From: Eleftheria terrae
GTDB taxonomy: Bacteria > Pseudomonadota > Gammaproteobacteria > Burkholderiales > Burkholderiaceae_C
Length of the DNA stretch: 64,000 nt
Reading direction: 5' to 3'
Assembly (NCBI RefSeq): GCF_030419005.1
Contig: NZ_CP106951.1
Span: forward strand, 3,348,001 to 3,412,000
Below are positions 50,212 through 58,820 of the stretch, in pieces; the first letter of the stretch is position 1; each line of letters opens with the position of its first letter. Position numbers and translations under genes: made by a program. The notes beneath the pieces were generated by a model. It worked only from the letters and a program-made list of their open reading frames with translations, was not told the origin of the DNA and ran no database searches.

Positions 50212-50256
50212 TGCCAAGTCGAGCAGCGTCACAAGACATATCCAAAGAGGTCTAGC

Positions 50257-50934
50257 ATGGGGAAACTGGTTGTATCGCTCGACGGGGTGGTGATCAAGGA
50301 AGTTCAGCTCACCAAGGACAAGACCACCCTCGGGCGACGTCCCTACAACGACATCGTCATCGACAACCTGGCGGTGAGCGGCGAGCACGCCGTGCTGCAG
50401 ATGGTGGGGCAGGACGTCTTCATCGAAGACCTGAACAGCACCAACGGCACCTACATCAACGGCAAGGCCATCAAGAAGCAGCTGCTCACCCACAACGACA
50501 CGGTCGAGATCGGCAAGTACAAGATCAAGTTCATCACGGACGAGGTCGCCGACTACGAGAAGACCATGGTGATGAAGCCGGGCAGCGCGCCGGGCACGCC
50601 GATGGGCGCGCCGGCCAGCGCCTCGCCGATGGGGCCGGCCACCAATTTCGGCGGCCTCGGGCCGTCGCCGGTGCCGGCCGCTTCGATCAAGGTGCTCAAC
50701 GGCGCGGCGGCCGGCCGCGAGGTGAGCCTGACCAAGGTCGTCACCACCGTCGGCAAGCCGGGCGTGCAGGTGGCTTCGATCACCAAGCGCCCGGGCGGCT
50801 ACGTGTTCGCCCACGTCGAAGGGGCCATGAAGCCCACCGTCAACGGCAGCCCGGTGGGCAATGAGCCGCTGCACTTGAAGAACGGCGACGTCATCGAGCT
50901 GGCCGGCACGCAGATGCAGTTCGTGCAGTCCTGA
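50257..50934 (+). CDS. FHA-domain protein (one canonical, one degenerate FHA)
   Basis: A 225-residue cytoplasmic protein. The N-terminal FHA domain (about 20-95) keeps all phosphothreonine-binding positions: 'TTLGRRPYNDIVID', 'SGEHA' and 'LNSTNGTYING'. A Pro/Gly/Ala linker (about 108-145) leads to a second FHA-like fold with 'TTVGKPG' and 'PTVNGSPVG' but no SxxH or NGT motif. It may read out Thr phosphorylation by the adjacent kinase. AGAGG precedes the ATG. Confidence 0.92.
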   Translation: MGKLVVSLDGVVIKEVQLTKDKTTLGRRPYNDIVIDNLAVSGEHAVLQMVGQDVFIEDLNSTNGTYINGKAIKKQLLTHNDTVEIGKYKIKFITDEVADYEKTMVMKPGSAPGTPMGAPASASPMGPATNFGGLGPSPVPAASIKVLNGAAAGREVSLTKVVTTVGKPGVQVASITKRPGGYVFAHVEGAMKPTVNGSPVGNEPLHLKNGDVIELAGTQMQFVQS

Positions 50935-51055
50935 TGAACCTTCCCCGCTGACCGCCCGCGCAGCCCGGCCGGCGATGCGCCCGTTGCCGCCGCCCCGCTT
51001 CCGTGCCGGCCTGCGGCGGCCTGCCGCCTGGCTCGCCCCCTGAGCCGAGTACGCC

Positions 51056-53305
51056 GTGCCGCCTCCCACCCTACCCTGGCCCCGCCTTGCCATCGCGGCA
51101 CTGGCCCTGCTGCTGATGCTGCTGCACGCCAGCGGTGTCCTGTCGCTGCCCCTGCTGCGGCAACTCGACGACTTCATCTACGACACCCGGCTGCGCACGA
51201 CGATGCCGGGGACGCTGGACGATCGCATCGTGATCGTCGACATCGACGAGAAAAGCCTGGCCGACATCGGCCGCTGGCCCTGGAACCGCCTGCGCCTGGC
51301 CGAGCTCGCGAACGAGCTCACCGAGCGCCAGCAGGTGCGGCTGCTGGGCTTTGACATTGTCTTCGCCGAACCCGACCTGAGTTCGGGCCTGCCGCAGCTG
51401 GAAGGCCTGGCCGCTGGCGAGCTGAAGGACCAGCCGCAGTTCCAGGCAACGCTGCAACGGCTGCGCAGCTCGCTGGACTACGACGCCCGCTTTGCCGACG
51501 CGCTGCGCGGCAGGCCGGTGGTGCTCGGTTACTACTTCACCGGCGACCGCAACGGCCGCAAGCACGGGCAGCTGCCGGCGCCGGTGATGGAGCGCAGCGC
51601 GCTGGGTGGCCGGCCGGTGCGCTTCACCCAATGGGATGGCTATGGCGCCAACCTGCCCCGGCTGGCCGAGGCGGCGCCGATCGCCGGCTTCTTCAACTCG
51701 GTGCACGACGGCGACGGCGTGGTCCGTTCGGTGCCGCTGGTGGCGGAGCATGAAGGCCGCTACTACGAATCCCTGGCACTGGCCATGTTCCGGCACCTGC
51801 TGGGGCAGCCCCAGGTGCTGCCGGGGCTGCCACAGGAAAGCTGGCTGCCGCGCAACTACCAGGGCCTTGAAAGCCTGCAGCTGCGCCAGCCGGGCCGGCT
51901 GGTGGAGATTCCGGTCGACGCCCGCGTGGCGGCATTGGTGCCTTACCGTGGCCGGGGCGGCCCGCAGGGCGGGTCCTTCCGCTACGTCTCGGCCTCCGAA
52001 CTGCTGCAGGGCCGGCTGCCGGCGGGGCAGCTGAAGGACAAGATCGTGCTGGTGGGCACCACCGCCCCCGGCATGTACGACCTGCGGGTGACGCCGGTGG
52101 GAACGGCCTATCCCGGTGTGGAAGCGCACGCCAACTTGCTGTCGGGCCTGCTGGACGGCGCGCTGCTGGTGCGGCCCGACTACGCGCTCGGCTATGAAGT
52201 GCTCATGCTGCTGCTGGTGGGCGGGGTGGTGACCTGGCTGCTCAGCCGCCTGCCACCCGGGCCGGCCACCCTGGCGGTGGCGGCCGTCGTGGCCCTGCTC
52301 GTGGCGCTCGACTCCTGGCTCTACCTGAGCCAGCACCTGGTGATGCCGCTGGCCTCGCTGCTGTGCCTCGCGGCGTTGCTCTTCGTGCTGCAGATGGGCT
52401 GGAGCCATGGCTTCGAGGGCCGGCCCCGGCGGGCGCTGCAACGCCTTTTTGGCAGCCAGGTGCCGCCGCGGCTGGTGGACGAGATGGCACGAGATCCGCA
52501 GCACCAGGCGATGGAGGCCGCCAGCCTGCCATTGACGGTGATGGTCTGCGACCTGCGCCATTTCACCCAGCTGTCGGCCTCGATGACGGCGGAACAGGTG
52601 CGGGAATGGGTCAGCCGCTTCTTTTCCTGCATGACGGCGGTGCTGCAGCAGCACGGCGGCACGCTGGACAAATACGTCGGCGACGCACTCCTGGCGTTCT
52701 GGGGAGCACCGGTGCACTCGCCACGGCATGCCGAGCAGGCGGTGGCGGCGGCGCAAGCGATGGTGCAGGCGCTCGGTCCGCTGAACGAGTCGCTGCGCGC
52801 CCGGGGCTTGCCCGAGATCACGATGGGCATCGGCCTGAACACCGGCATGATGTGGGTCGGCGACATGGGCTCGGAGCTGCAGCGCAGCTACACGGTGCTG
52901 GGCGAGAACGTGACGCTGGCCGCACGCATTGAATCGTTGGCGCGCAGCTATGGGCTGCCAGTGCTGGCCGGCGAAGGCACGCGCGATGCTGCCAACCATC
53001 TGAAATGGCAGGAAATCGACCGTGTTCGCGTCAAGGGCCGCGAGCGGCCGCTGACCCTGTATGCGCCGCTGCCGGCGGAGGCCAGCGAGGATCCGGCGCT
53101 GGCCAGCGAACTGGTGACGTGGCATTTGGCACTGAAAGCCTACCGCGCGCAGGATTGGGACCAGGCCGACGTCCAACTGTTGAATTTGCAACGCTTGAAT
53201 CCTGTCAAGCAGCTGTACAGTCTGTTTGCCTACCGCGTGGCGCACTTGCGCAAGCATCCGCCCGCGGCCGGCTGGGATGGTGCCTTCACCATCGACGCCA
53301 AATAG
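51056..53305 (+). CDS. CHASE2-domain class III adenylate/guanylate cyclase
   Basis: A 749-residue membrane protein. An N-terminal helix, CHASE2 sensor ('DRIVIVDIDEKSLADIGRWP' through 'LKDKIVLVGTTAPGMYDLR'), three further helices, and a C-terminal class III cyclase domain from about residue 490. Both metal-binding aspartates are present (Asp499 in 'MVCDLRHFTQ', Asp543 in 'KYVGDALLAFWG'), as is the substrate-contacting Lys539. In the 'GENVTLAARIE' segment the transition-state arginine (Arg624) is kept, but the usual Asn is Thr620. ATP versus GTP use is not certain. The start is GTG. Confidence 0.92.
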   Translation: MPPPTLPWPRLAIAALALLLMLLHASGVLSLPLLRQLDDFIYDTRLRTTMPGTLDDRIVIVDIDEKSLADIGRWPWNRLRLAELANELTERQQVRLLGFDIVFAEPDLSSGLPQLEGLAAGELKDQPQFQATLQRLRSSLDYDARFADALRGRPVVLGYYFTGDRNGRKHGQLPAPVMERSALGGRPVRFTQWDGYGANLPRLAEAAPIAGFFNSVHDGDGVVRSVPLVAEHEGRYYESLALAMFRHLLGQPQVLPGLPQESWLPRNYQGLESLQLRQPGRLVEIPVDARVAALVPYRGRGGPQGGSFRYVSASELLQGRLPAGQLKDKIVLVGTTAPGMYDLRVTPVGTAYPGVEAHANLLSGLLDGALLVRPDYALGYEVLMLLLVGGVVTWLLSRLPPGPATLAVAAVVALLVALDSWLYLSQHLVMPLASLLCLAALLFVLQMGWSHGFEGRPRRALQRLFGSQVPPRLVDEMARDPQHQAMEAASLPLTVMVCDLRHFTQLSASMTAEQVREWVSRFFSCMTAVLQQHGGTLDKYVGDALLAFWGAPVHSPRHAEQAVAAAQAMVQALGPLNESLRARGLPEITMGIGLNTGMMWVGDMGSELQRSYTVLGENVTLAARIESLARSYGLPVLAGEGTRDAANHLKWQEIDRVRVKGRERPLTLYAPLPAEASEDPALASELVTWHLALKAYRAQDWDQADVQLLNLQRLNPVKQLYSLFAYRVAHLRKHPPAAGWDGAFTIDAK

Positions 53306-53340
53306 ACCAACAGTTCTCTCTCTTAGGAAAGTCCCTGCGG

Positions 53341-54102
53341 ATGAAAGTCCGGGTATTGGGTTGCTCGGGAGCGATCGCAGCAGGCTGCCGGACCACCTCC
53401 TTCCTGCTCGACGATGATTTGCTCGTCGACGCCGGCACCGGCGTCGGCGACCTCACGCTGGACGAGCTGGCCCGCATCGACCACATCGTGGTCAGCCATT
53501 CGCACCTCGACCACATCGTGTCGATTCCGCTGCTGGCGGATGCGGTGATGAAGCGGCGGCAGGCGCCCATCACTGTGTATGCCTTGCCGCAAACGATAGA
53601 GGCACTGCGCAAACATGTGCTGAACGGCGTGATCTGGCCCGATTTCACCCGGCTGCCATCACCCGAGCGGCCGGCGTTGCGCTTCGAGGCGGTGGCCGTC
53701 GGCCAGCAACTCGACATCGCCGGCAAGCGGCTGGAGGTGCTGCCGGCCGAGCACACGGTGCCGGCCTGCGGCTATGCCGCCGAAGGTGCCACGGGCTGGT
53801 GGGTCTACACCGGCGACACCGGGCCCAACCCGGCACTGTGGCCACTGCTCGCCGAGCGCCGCATCGCGATGCTGGTGATCGAGACCGCCTTCAGCGACAG
53901 CGAACAGGAACTGGCCCGCGTCAGCAAGCACCTGTCGCCGACCCTGTTGGCGGCGGAGCTCGGCAGCCTGCGACCGGAGGTGCCGGTCTTCATCACGCAC
54001 ACCAAGCCGGGCGAGATGCACTGCATCTCGGAGCAGACCCGGGCCATTCCGTCTGGCCATCAAGTGGCGTACCTGGAAGCGGGCCAGTGCTTCGAGGTCT
54101 GA
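53341..54102 (+). CDS. Metallo-beta-lactamase-fold 3',5'-cyclic-nucleotide phosphodiesterase (class II-like)
   Basis: A 253-residue MBL-fold hydrolase. The metal motif 'VVSHSHLDHIVSIPLLAD' agrees with the class II cAMP phosphodiesterase signature HxHLDH. Further ligands are His in 'LPAEHTVPACGY', Asp in 'WWVYTGDTGPNP' and His in 'VFITHTKPGE'. It should degrade cAMP or a related nucleotide. ATG 53341 follows AGGAAAG. It lies 35 bases after the cyclase gene, so synthesis and breakdown are probably co-regulated. Confidence 0.85.
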   Translation: MKVRVLGCSGAIAAGCRTTSFLLDDDLLVDAGTGVGDLTLDELARIDHIVVSHSHLDHIVSIPLLADAVMKRRQAPITVYALPQTIEALRKHVLNGVIWPDFTRLPSPERPALRFEAVAVGQQLDIAGKRLEVLPAEHTVPACGYAAEGATGWWVYTGDTGPNPALWPLLAERRIAMLVIETAFSDSEQELARVSKHLSPTLLAAELGSLRPEVPVFITHTKPGEMHCISEQTRAIPSGHQVAYLEAGQCFEV

Positions 54103-54227
54103 AATGGGCGGCTCAATGTGACGATATTTGTCATCGTCATGCCCCGGATGACCAGTCCCGTCCCTGCTGTGAGACCAGGCCGGGCGCCAAACGTGCAAGA
54201 AATCACGTTGCAGGGGCTGTAACCCCC

Positions 54228-54243
54228 TGGCACACCAACTGCA
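54228..54243 (+). promoter_or_regulatory. Sigma-54-type promoter of pilin gene
   Basis: TGGCAC-N6-TGCA with the diagnostic GG (54229-54230) and GC (54241-54242) ten bases apart, matching TGGCAC-N5-TTGCA except one base. It is 40 bases before the pilin ATG, which fits RpoN/PilSR control known for pilin genes. Confidence 0.7.
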
Positions 54244-54282
54244 TTGAGAAAAGCGCTTCCCCAAACACCTGAAGGAGTAATC

Positions 54283-54810
54283 ATGAAGCAGATGAAGTCG
54301 ATGAAGCGCGCAGCTCAACGCGGTTTCACCCTGATCGAACTGATGATCGTCGTGGCGATCATTGGTATCCTGGCTGCAGTGGCCATCCCGGCGTACCAGG
54401 ACTACGTGGTTCGCTCCAAGGTCTCGGAAGGCCTGGTGCTGGCTTCGGCAGCGAAGACCGTGGTGGCTGAGAATGCGTCGAACGGCATGGAAGATCTGGC
54501 GAACGGCTGGACGCCGCTGGGCGAGGGTAAGGGCAGCCCGAACGTTACCAAGAAGGATGGCACCGCCATCGTCAAGGATCTGGGCATCGACCCTACCACC
54601 GGTGAGATCGAGATCGTCTATAACGACGTGGCGAAGAGCGTCAAGCTGACCTTGACGCCCTCGGCGAACGGCAACCCGCTCGGCGGCGAGGATAACAAGG
54701 TTCCGGAAGGTGCGATCACTTGGTCGTGTGCCGTTGATAAGGCCGACAATGCTAAATATGTCCCCGCCAACTGCCGCAATACCGCAGCTTCCGCTTCCGG
54801 TTCGCAGTAA
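54283..54810 (+). CDS. pilA: Type IV major pilin
   Basis: A 175-residue prepilin. The short basic leader ends at the peptidase site G/FTLIE, followed by the hydrophobic helix '[19 protein letters not shown]' with Glu5. The globular head ends with a Cys pair ('WSCAVDK', 'PANCR') forming the usual D-region loop. The Ala/Ser tail ('[10 protein letters not shown]') could be an O-glycosylation site for the downstream PglL. AAGGAG is seven bases before ATG 54283. A terminator follows. Confidence 0.95.
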   Translation: MKQMKSMKRAAQRGFTLIELMIVVAIIGILAAVAIPAYQDYVVRSKVSEGLVLASAAKTVVAENASNGMEDLANGWTPLGEGKGSPNVTKKDGTAIVKDLGIDPTTGEIEIVYNDVAKSVKLTLTPSANGNPLGGEDNKVPEGAITWSCAVDKADNAKYVPANCRNTAASASGSQ

Positions 54811-54840
54811 GCGCATTTATAGCATTTACGCAATGAGTTG

Positions 54841-54868
54841 AAAGAGGGCCTCTCGAGGCCCTCTTTTC
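54841..54868 (+). terminator. Rho-independent terminator after pilin gene
   Basis: Perfect 12-bp stem AAAGAGGGCCTC / GAGGCCCTCTTT with a two-base centre and a TTTT end. Confidence 0.9.
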
Positions 54869-54912
54869 GCATCTGCGAAGCACTGAGACCTATCCTCCTC
54901 GGAAGAATCTGA

Positions 54913-56685
54913 TTGCGGGCATCTAGCCTCAAGTCTTTCGTCATGCAATATCCTCGGCCTTGGGCGATTGGAGGGGCGGTCATCCTCCTTATTGTTATCC
55001 TTGCTCCAAATATCGTTTTGGCACTCGGCCGCATAGACACCGTCGAGGGGCTGAGACAAGGACTCCTTCCTGCGATCGCCTTGCTGGCGCTTCTGCTCTC
55101 CCTGTCTTCGCGGATATGGATAGGGCTCATGCTGCTTACCCCGTGGGCCCTACTTGCACCGCTGGAGGCACACTACGTTTTCGAGTATGGACAACCGACC
55201 GATGCTCACATATTTGGCGTCGTCGCTGAGACTGACCTAGCAGAAGCAAGCGCGTATCTCGGTGGCATGACGGTAATGCTCCTTGCTATTGCCTTGACCG
55301 TCTGCCTCGTTGCGGCATGGACGATAAGGTCGTTCTACAGATCCGCCACTGCCTGGACCGGCAGAACGCGCTACTGGCTCCTCGCCAGCAGCATTGGAAC
55401 ACTAATAGGGACCCCGGTGCTTACTCCGCAGGTCGAAGCAGCCGACTTTGCGTCGTTGACCTCAACCGCTCTTTGGCAAGAGAAGGACAATTTCCATGGA
55501 TTTGACCGCTACGAACCGTCTTACCCGCTAGGCGTACCGGTTCGATGGGCCAACTACCTGCAGCAGAAGAGAATTCTTGAAGACGCGCTGCAAGCAACAG
55601 CTAGTTTTCGCTTCGGAGCCCGCCAAGACGCCTCCCAAGCAGAGGCTCGCCAAATCTACATTCTTGTCATCGGCGAAACGAGCCGACCAGACCGTTGGCA
55701 ACTCAACGGTTATGAGCGCCCAACCAACCCGCGACTTCGTGGTCTTGCGGACATTGTGAGCTTCCAGGACATTGTCAGTCCCTGGGCTTACACGCGCATG
55801 TCGGTTCCGATCATCGTCAGCCGAAAGCCAGCGGCGAGTACCAATGATCGATTTGTAGAACGATCGCTCGTTTCGGCCTTCAAAGAGGCAGGCTTTAAAA
55901 CCTATTGGTTCTCGACCCAAAGCCCTCTCGGCAAGCACGACAGCTCTATTGCATTGCATGCCTCAGAAGCAGACGAAGTGAGGTATCTCAATCCGACGAG
56001 CTATGGGCATGCAGGCGTTTACGATGGAGCACTGCTCGTGCCACTATCTGAGACACTGAACCGCAACGAGTCCAAGGTCCTTATCGTTCTACATACCTTG
56101 GGCAGCCACTTCAACTACGGAGACCGTTATCCGGGCGAGTTCGACCACTTCAAGCCCTCGACGAAGGGTATGCAAAACGTCAGTATGCGAAACGGAGGCC
56201 TTAAGCGGGAATTAAATAACAGCTACGACAACAGTATCCTCTACACCGATCACTTGCTGGCTGAAGTGATTAGTCAAGTCGAGCGCCGCCATGTCCGGGG
56301 TGGGGTACTTTACGTTGCGGACCACGGTGAAAACCTGTTCGATGGCGATTGCCCGAGATCCGGCCACGGCCACCACTCCGTCTACGACCACCGCGTCGCC
56401 GCTCTCTGGTGGAACACCCCAGCCTACACTCAAGCCTTCCCTGAGAAGGCTGCCCAGATCCGCGCCCACGCCGCTGCCCCCACGTCCACCTCCGACATCT
56501 TCCACTCCCTGCTCGACGCCGCGGCCATCACCTACCCGGGTGAAAACCGCAGCCGCAGCCTGTTCTCCGCCGAATGGAAGTTCCAGCCCCGATGGACGCA
56601 GGCCCAGGTGAATTTCGACGAAGCCGAGATCGAACCCGTATGCAAGATGCTCAAGCGCCCGAAAAAACGCCCGTCCGGTTCCTGA
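54913..56685 (+). CDS. Phosphoethanolamine transferase-like membrane sulfatase-fold enzyme (EptA/PptA type)
   Basis: A 590-residue protein. The N-terminal third has four or five membrane helices; a periplasmic alkaline-phosphatase-fold domain follows. The catalytic Thr is Thr256 in 'VIGETSRPDRW', followed by 'NGYERPTNPRL'; 'HTLGSHFNYGDRYP', 'SYDNSILYTDHLLAEV' and 'ADHGENLFDG' are further family motifs with metal ligands. Targets in the family are lipid A or, in Neisseria PptA, pilin. Position behind the pilin favours the latter. The start is TTG with GGAAG; ATG 54943 is an alternative. Codon use is AT-richer than the neighbours up to about 56330, then changes to the local GC-rich style. Confidence 0.9.
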   Translation: MRASSLKSFVMQYPRPWAIGGAVILLIVILAPNIVLALGRIDTVEGLRQGLLPAIALLALLLSLSSRIWIGLMLLTPWALLAPLEAHYVFEYGQPTDAHIFGVVAETDLAEASAYLGGMTVMLLAIALTVCLVAAWTIRSFYRSATAWTGRTRYWLLASSIGTLIGTPVLTPQVEAADFASLTSTALWQEKDNFHGFDRYEPSYPLGVPVRWANYLQQKRILEDALQATASFRFGARQDASQAEARQIYILVIGETSRPDRWQLNGYERPTNPRLRGLADIVSFQDIVSPWAYTRMSVPIIVSRKPAASTNDRFVERSLVSAFKEAGFKTYWFSTQSPLGKHDSSIALHASEADEVRYLNPTSYGHAGVYDGALLVPLSETLNRNESKVLIVLHTLGSHFNYGDRYPGEFDHFKPSTKGMQNVSMRNGGLKRELNNSYDNSILYTDHLLAEVISQVERRHVRGGVLYVADHGENLFDGDCPRSGHGHHSVYDHRVAALWWNTPAYTQAFPEKAAQIRAHAAAPTSTSDIFHSLLDAAAITYPGENRSRSLFSAEWKFQPRWTQAQVNFDEAEIEPVCKMLKRPKKRPSGS

Positions 56686-57257
56686 CGGCGCTGTTTTTTG
56701 CGTCCGGCAGCGCCGGGCTGCTCTACCAGGTGGCCTGGCAGCGGCTGCTGTTCGCCGCCTTCGGCGTCGACCTCGAATCGGTCACCATCGTCGTCTCGGC
56801 CTTCATGCTCGGCCTGGGCTGCGGTGCCCTGGCCGGCGGCTGGCTGGCTGATCGCTGGCCCGGACGCACCCTGGCGCTGTTCGCTGGCGCCGAAGCGGGC
56901 ATCGGGCTGTTCGGTTTGGTCAGCCCACGGGTCATCCATGCGGCCGGCGACCAGTTCGTCGGCGCCTCGCTGCCAGTGGTGGCGGCGGCCAACTTCCTGG
57001 TCGTGCTGGTGCCGGCCTCGCTGATGGGCGCGACGCTGCCCATCCTGATCGCCCACGTCGCCCGCGGTTGGAGCAGCGTCGGCCGTGCCACCGGCCACCT
57101 CTACGCGGCCAATACCCTGGGCGCCGGCGTGGGCGTGTTCGCGCTGGCCTTCGTGCTGTTTGCCTACCTGCCGCTCAACGGCGCCATCTACCTGGCGGCC
57201 AGCATCAACCTCGGCGTGGCCCTGCTGGCCGCCCTCCGCCTGCAGCGCAAGGCCTGA
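56640..57257 (+). CDS. Membrane half of a fused-spermidine-synthase-like system
   Basis: A 205-residue integral membrane protein with about six helices ('FLTALFFASGSAGLLYQVAW', 'SAFMLGLGCGALAGGWLAD', 'VPASLMGATLPILI'), identical in pattern to the N-terminal half of membrane-fused spermidine-synthase-like proteins. It overlaps the transferase gene by 46 bases and ends five bases before the next gene. In many bacteria this part and the following gene are one protein. The role is unknown, possibly transport or scaffolding. Confidence 0.8.
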   Translation: MQDAQAPEKTPVRFLTALFFASGSAGLLYQVAWQRLLFAAFGVDLESVTIVVSAFMLGLGCGALAGGWLADRWPGRTLALFAGAEAGIGLFGLVSPRVIHAAGDQFVGASLPVVAAANFLVVLVPASLMGATLPILIAHVARGWSSVGRATGHLYAANTLGAGVGVFALAFVLFAYLPLNGAIYLAASINLGVALLAALRLQRKA

Positions 57258-57262
57258 CTGCC

Positions 57263-58762
57263 ATGAGCATGAACAAGAAGCAGGCCCTCGCGCTGTCCTT
57301 CGGCGTGGGTTTCCTGAGCCTGAGCCAGGAAATCCTGTGGGTGCGTTTTGCGGACTTCCTCTTCCACGGCGCGCCGCAGGCCTTCGCCTTCGTGCTCGGA
57401 CTCTTCCTGCTCGGCATCGCGGTGGGCGCCACCGCCGGCAAGCGTGCCTGCGCCACCGGCCGCCCTCTGGCGTGGGCCGGCATCGTGCTCGCCGCGTCGG
57501 CGGCGCTCGACCTGGCACTGCCGCAGCTGCTCGCCGGAGTGGCGGACAGCGGCTTTGCCAAGCCGCTGCTGACGGTGCTGGTGCTGGCCTCGGCCGCACT
57601 CAAGGGCGCCGTCTTCCCCATCGCCCACCATGTCGGCTCGCAGGCCGGCGGCGGGGCCATGGGGCGTTCGATCTCGCGGGTCTACCTCTGCAACATCCTC
57701 GGCTCCACGCTTGGGCCGGTCTTGACTGGCTTCGTGCTGCTGGACCATGTCTCGCTCACCGCGGCCTTCCAGCTGGTCGGCATCGGCGGGCTGCTGCTCG
57801 CCTCGCTCGCGCTCGCCGGCCGGCGCATGGCCGGGTCACTCGCCCTGCTGGCGGTGGCCGCCACCATGGCTTGGCACACCGATCCCAGGGACCCTCGCCT
57901 GGTGGTGCATGCCGCCGACGTCGACCCGGCCCGCATTCGCCATGTGGTGGAAACGCGCCATGGCATCGTCCATTCGGTCGACGGTGGCACGAAGGGCGAC
58001 GTCGTGTATGGCGGCAATGTCTATGACGGCCGCACCAACACCGACCTGGCGATCAACAGCAACATGATCGACCGCGTCTACCTGGTGGCCGGGCTGCATC
58101 CCGCTCCCAAGCGCGTGCTGGTGATCGGCCTCAGCACCGGCGCCTGGACCCGGGTGCTGGCCGGCATCCCCAGCCTGGAGCGGCTGGATGCGGTGGAGAT
58201 CAACCCCGGCTACCTGCAGCTCATCAGCCAGTACCCCGAGGTGCGACCCATCCTGCAGGACCCGAAGGTCCACATCGTCATCGACGACGGCCGCCGCTGG
58301 CTGCGCCGGCATCCGGCCGAGAAGTACGACCTCATCGTGATGAACACCAGCTTCCACTGGCGCGGCTACATCACCAACCTGCTGTCGCAGGAGTTCATGG
58401 CCCTGGCGCGCGCCCACCTGGCCCCCGGTGGCGTCTTCGCCTTCAACACGACCGGCTCGGTCGATGCCTGGGCCACCGCCGGCGCCGTGTTCCCGCATGC
58501 CTATCGCTGGTCCAACTTCGTCTATGCAGCGGAGCATGACTTCCGCGCCGAGAAAGCCGCCGCCGAAAACCGCATTGCCGCGATGCAGCGCGATGGCCAC
58601 CGCCTGTTCGACGGCAGCGCCGAGACGCAGGCCATGATCCACGAGCGCCTCGGCAAGCCCTTCCTCACGCTGCAAACCTACCGCCAGTCCGCCGAGCGGC
58701 AGCCTGAAGTCATCACCGACCAGAACATGATCACCGAGTACCGCTACGGCCGCGGCCTCTAG
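57263..58762 (+). CDS. Membrane-bound spermidine-synthase-like protein
   Basis: A 499-residue protein with about seven to eight helices in the N-terminal half ('GVGFLSLSQEILWVRFADF' at the start) and a C-terminal SpeE-like Rossmann domain ('VLVIGLSTGAWTRVLAG', 'LDAVEINPGYLQLI', 'IVIDDGRRWLRRH'). The catalytic DS(S/T)D of aminopropyltransferases is not present: the position reads 'YDLIVMNTSFHW'. Polyamine synthesis is therefore doubtful; it may alkylate or bind another substrate at the membrane. ATG 57263 is chosen, five bases after the partner gene. Confidence 0.82.
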   Translation: MSMNKKQALALSFGVGFLSLSQEILWVRFADFLFHGAPQAFAFVLGLFLLGIAVGATAGKRACATGRPLAWAGIVLAASAALDLALPQLLAGVADSGFAKPLLTVLVLASAALKGAVFPIAHHVGSQAGGGAMGRSISRVYLCNILGSTLGPVLTGFVLLDHVSLTAAFQLVGIGGLLLASLALAGRRMAGSLALLAVAATMAWHTDPRDPRLVVHAADVDPARIRHVVETRHGIVHSVDGGTKGDVVYGGNVYDGRTNTDLAINSNMIDRVYLVAGLHPAPKRVLVIGLSTGAWTRVLAGIPSLERLDAVEINPGYLQLISQYPEVRPILQDPKVHIVIDDGRRWLRRHPAEKYDLIVMNTSFHWRGYITNLLSQEFMALARAHLAPGGVFAFNTTGSVDAWATAGAVFPHAYRWSNFVYAAEHDFRAEKAAAENRIAAMQRDGHRLFDGSAETQAMIHERLGKPFLTLQTYRQSAERQPEVITDQNMITEYRYGRGL

Positions 58763-58820
58763 CCTCGCCTCCGGGCCAGCATGAGGCGAGCGCGCCGCCG
58801 CCTCGTGCACAATTCGCGCC

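Noticed and set aside
51071..53257. A 728-codon minus-strand frame opposite the CHASE2 cyclase
   Set aside because: Antisense shadow rich in His, Gln and Arg; no domain seen.
54211..54227. Small hairpin GGGG-CTGTAA-CCCC before the pilin promoter
   Set aside because: Four-base stem only; likely chance.
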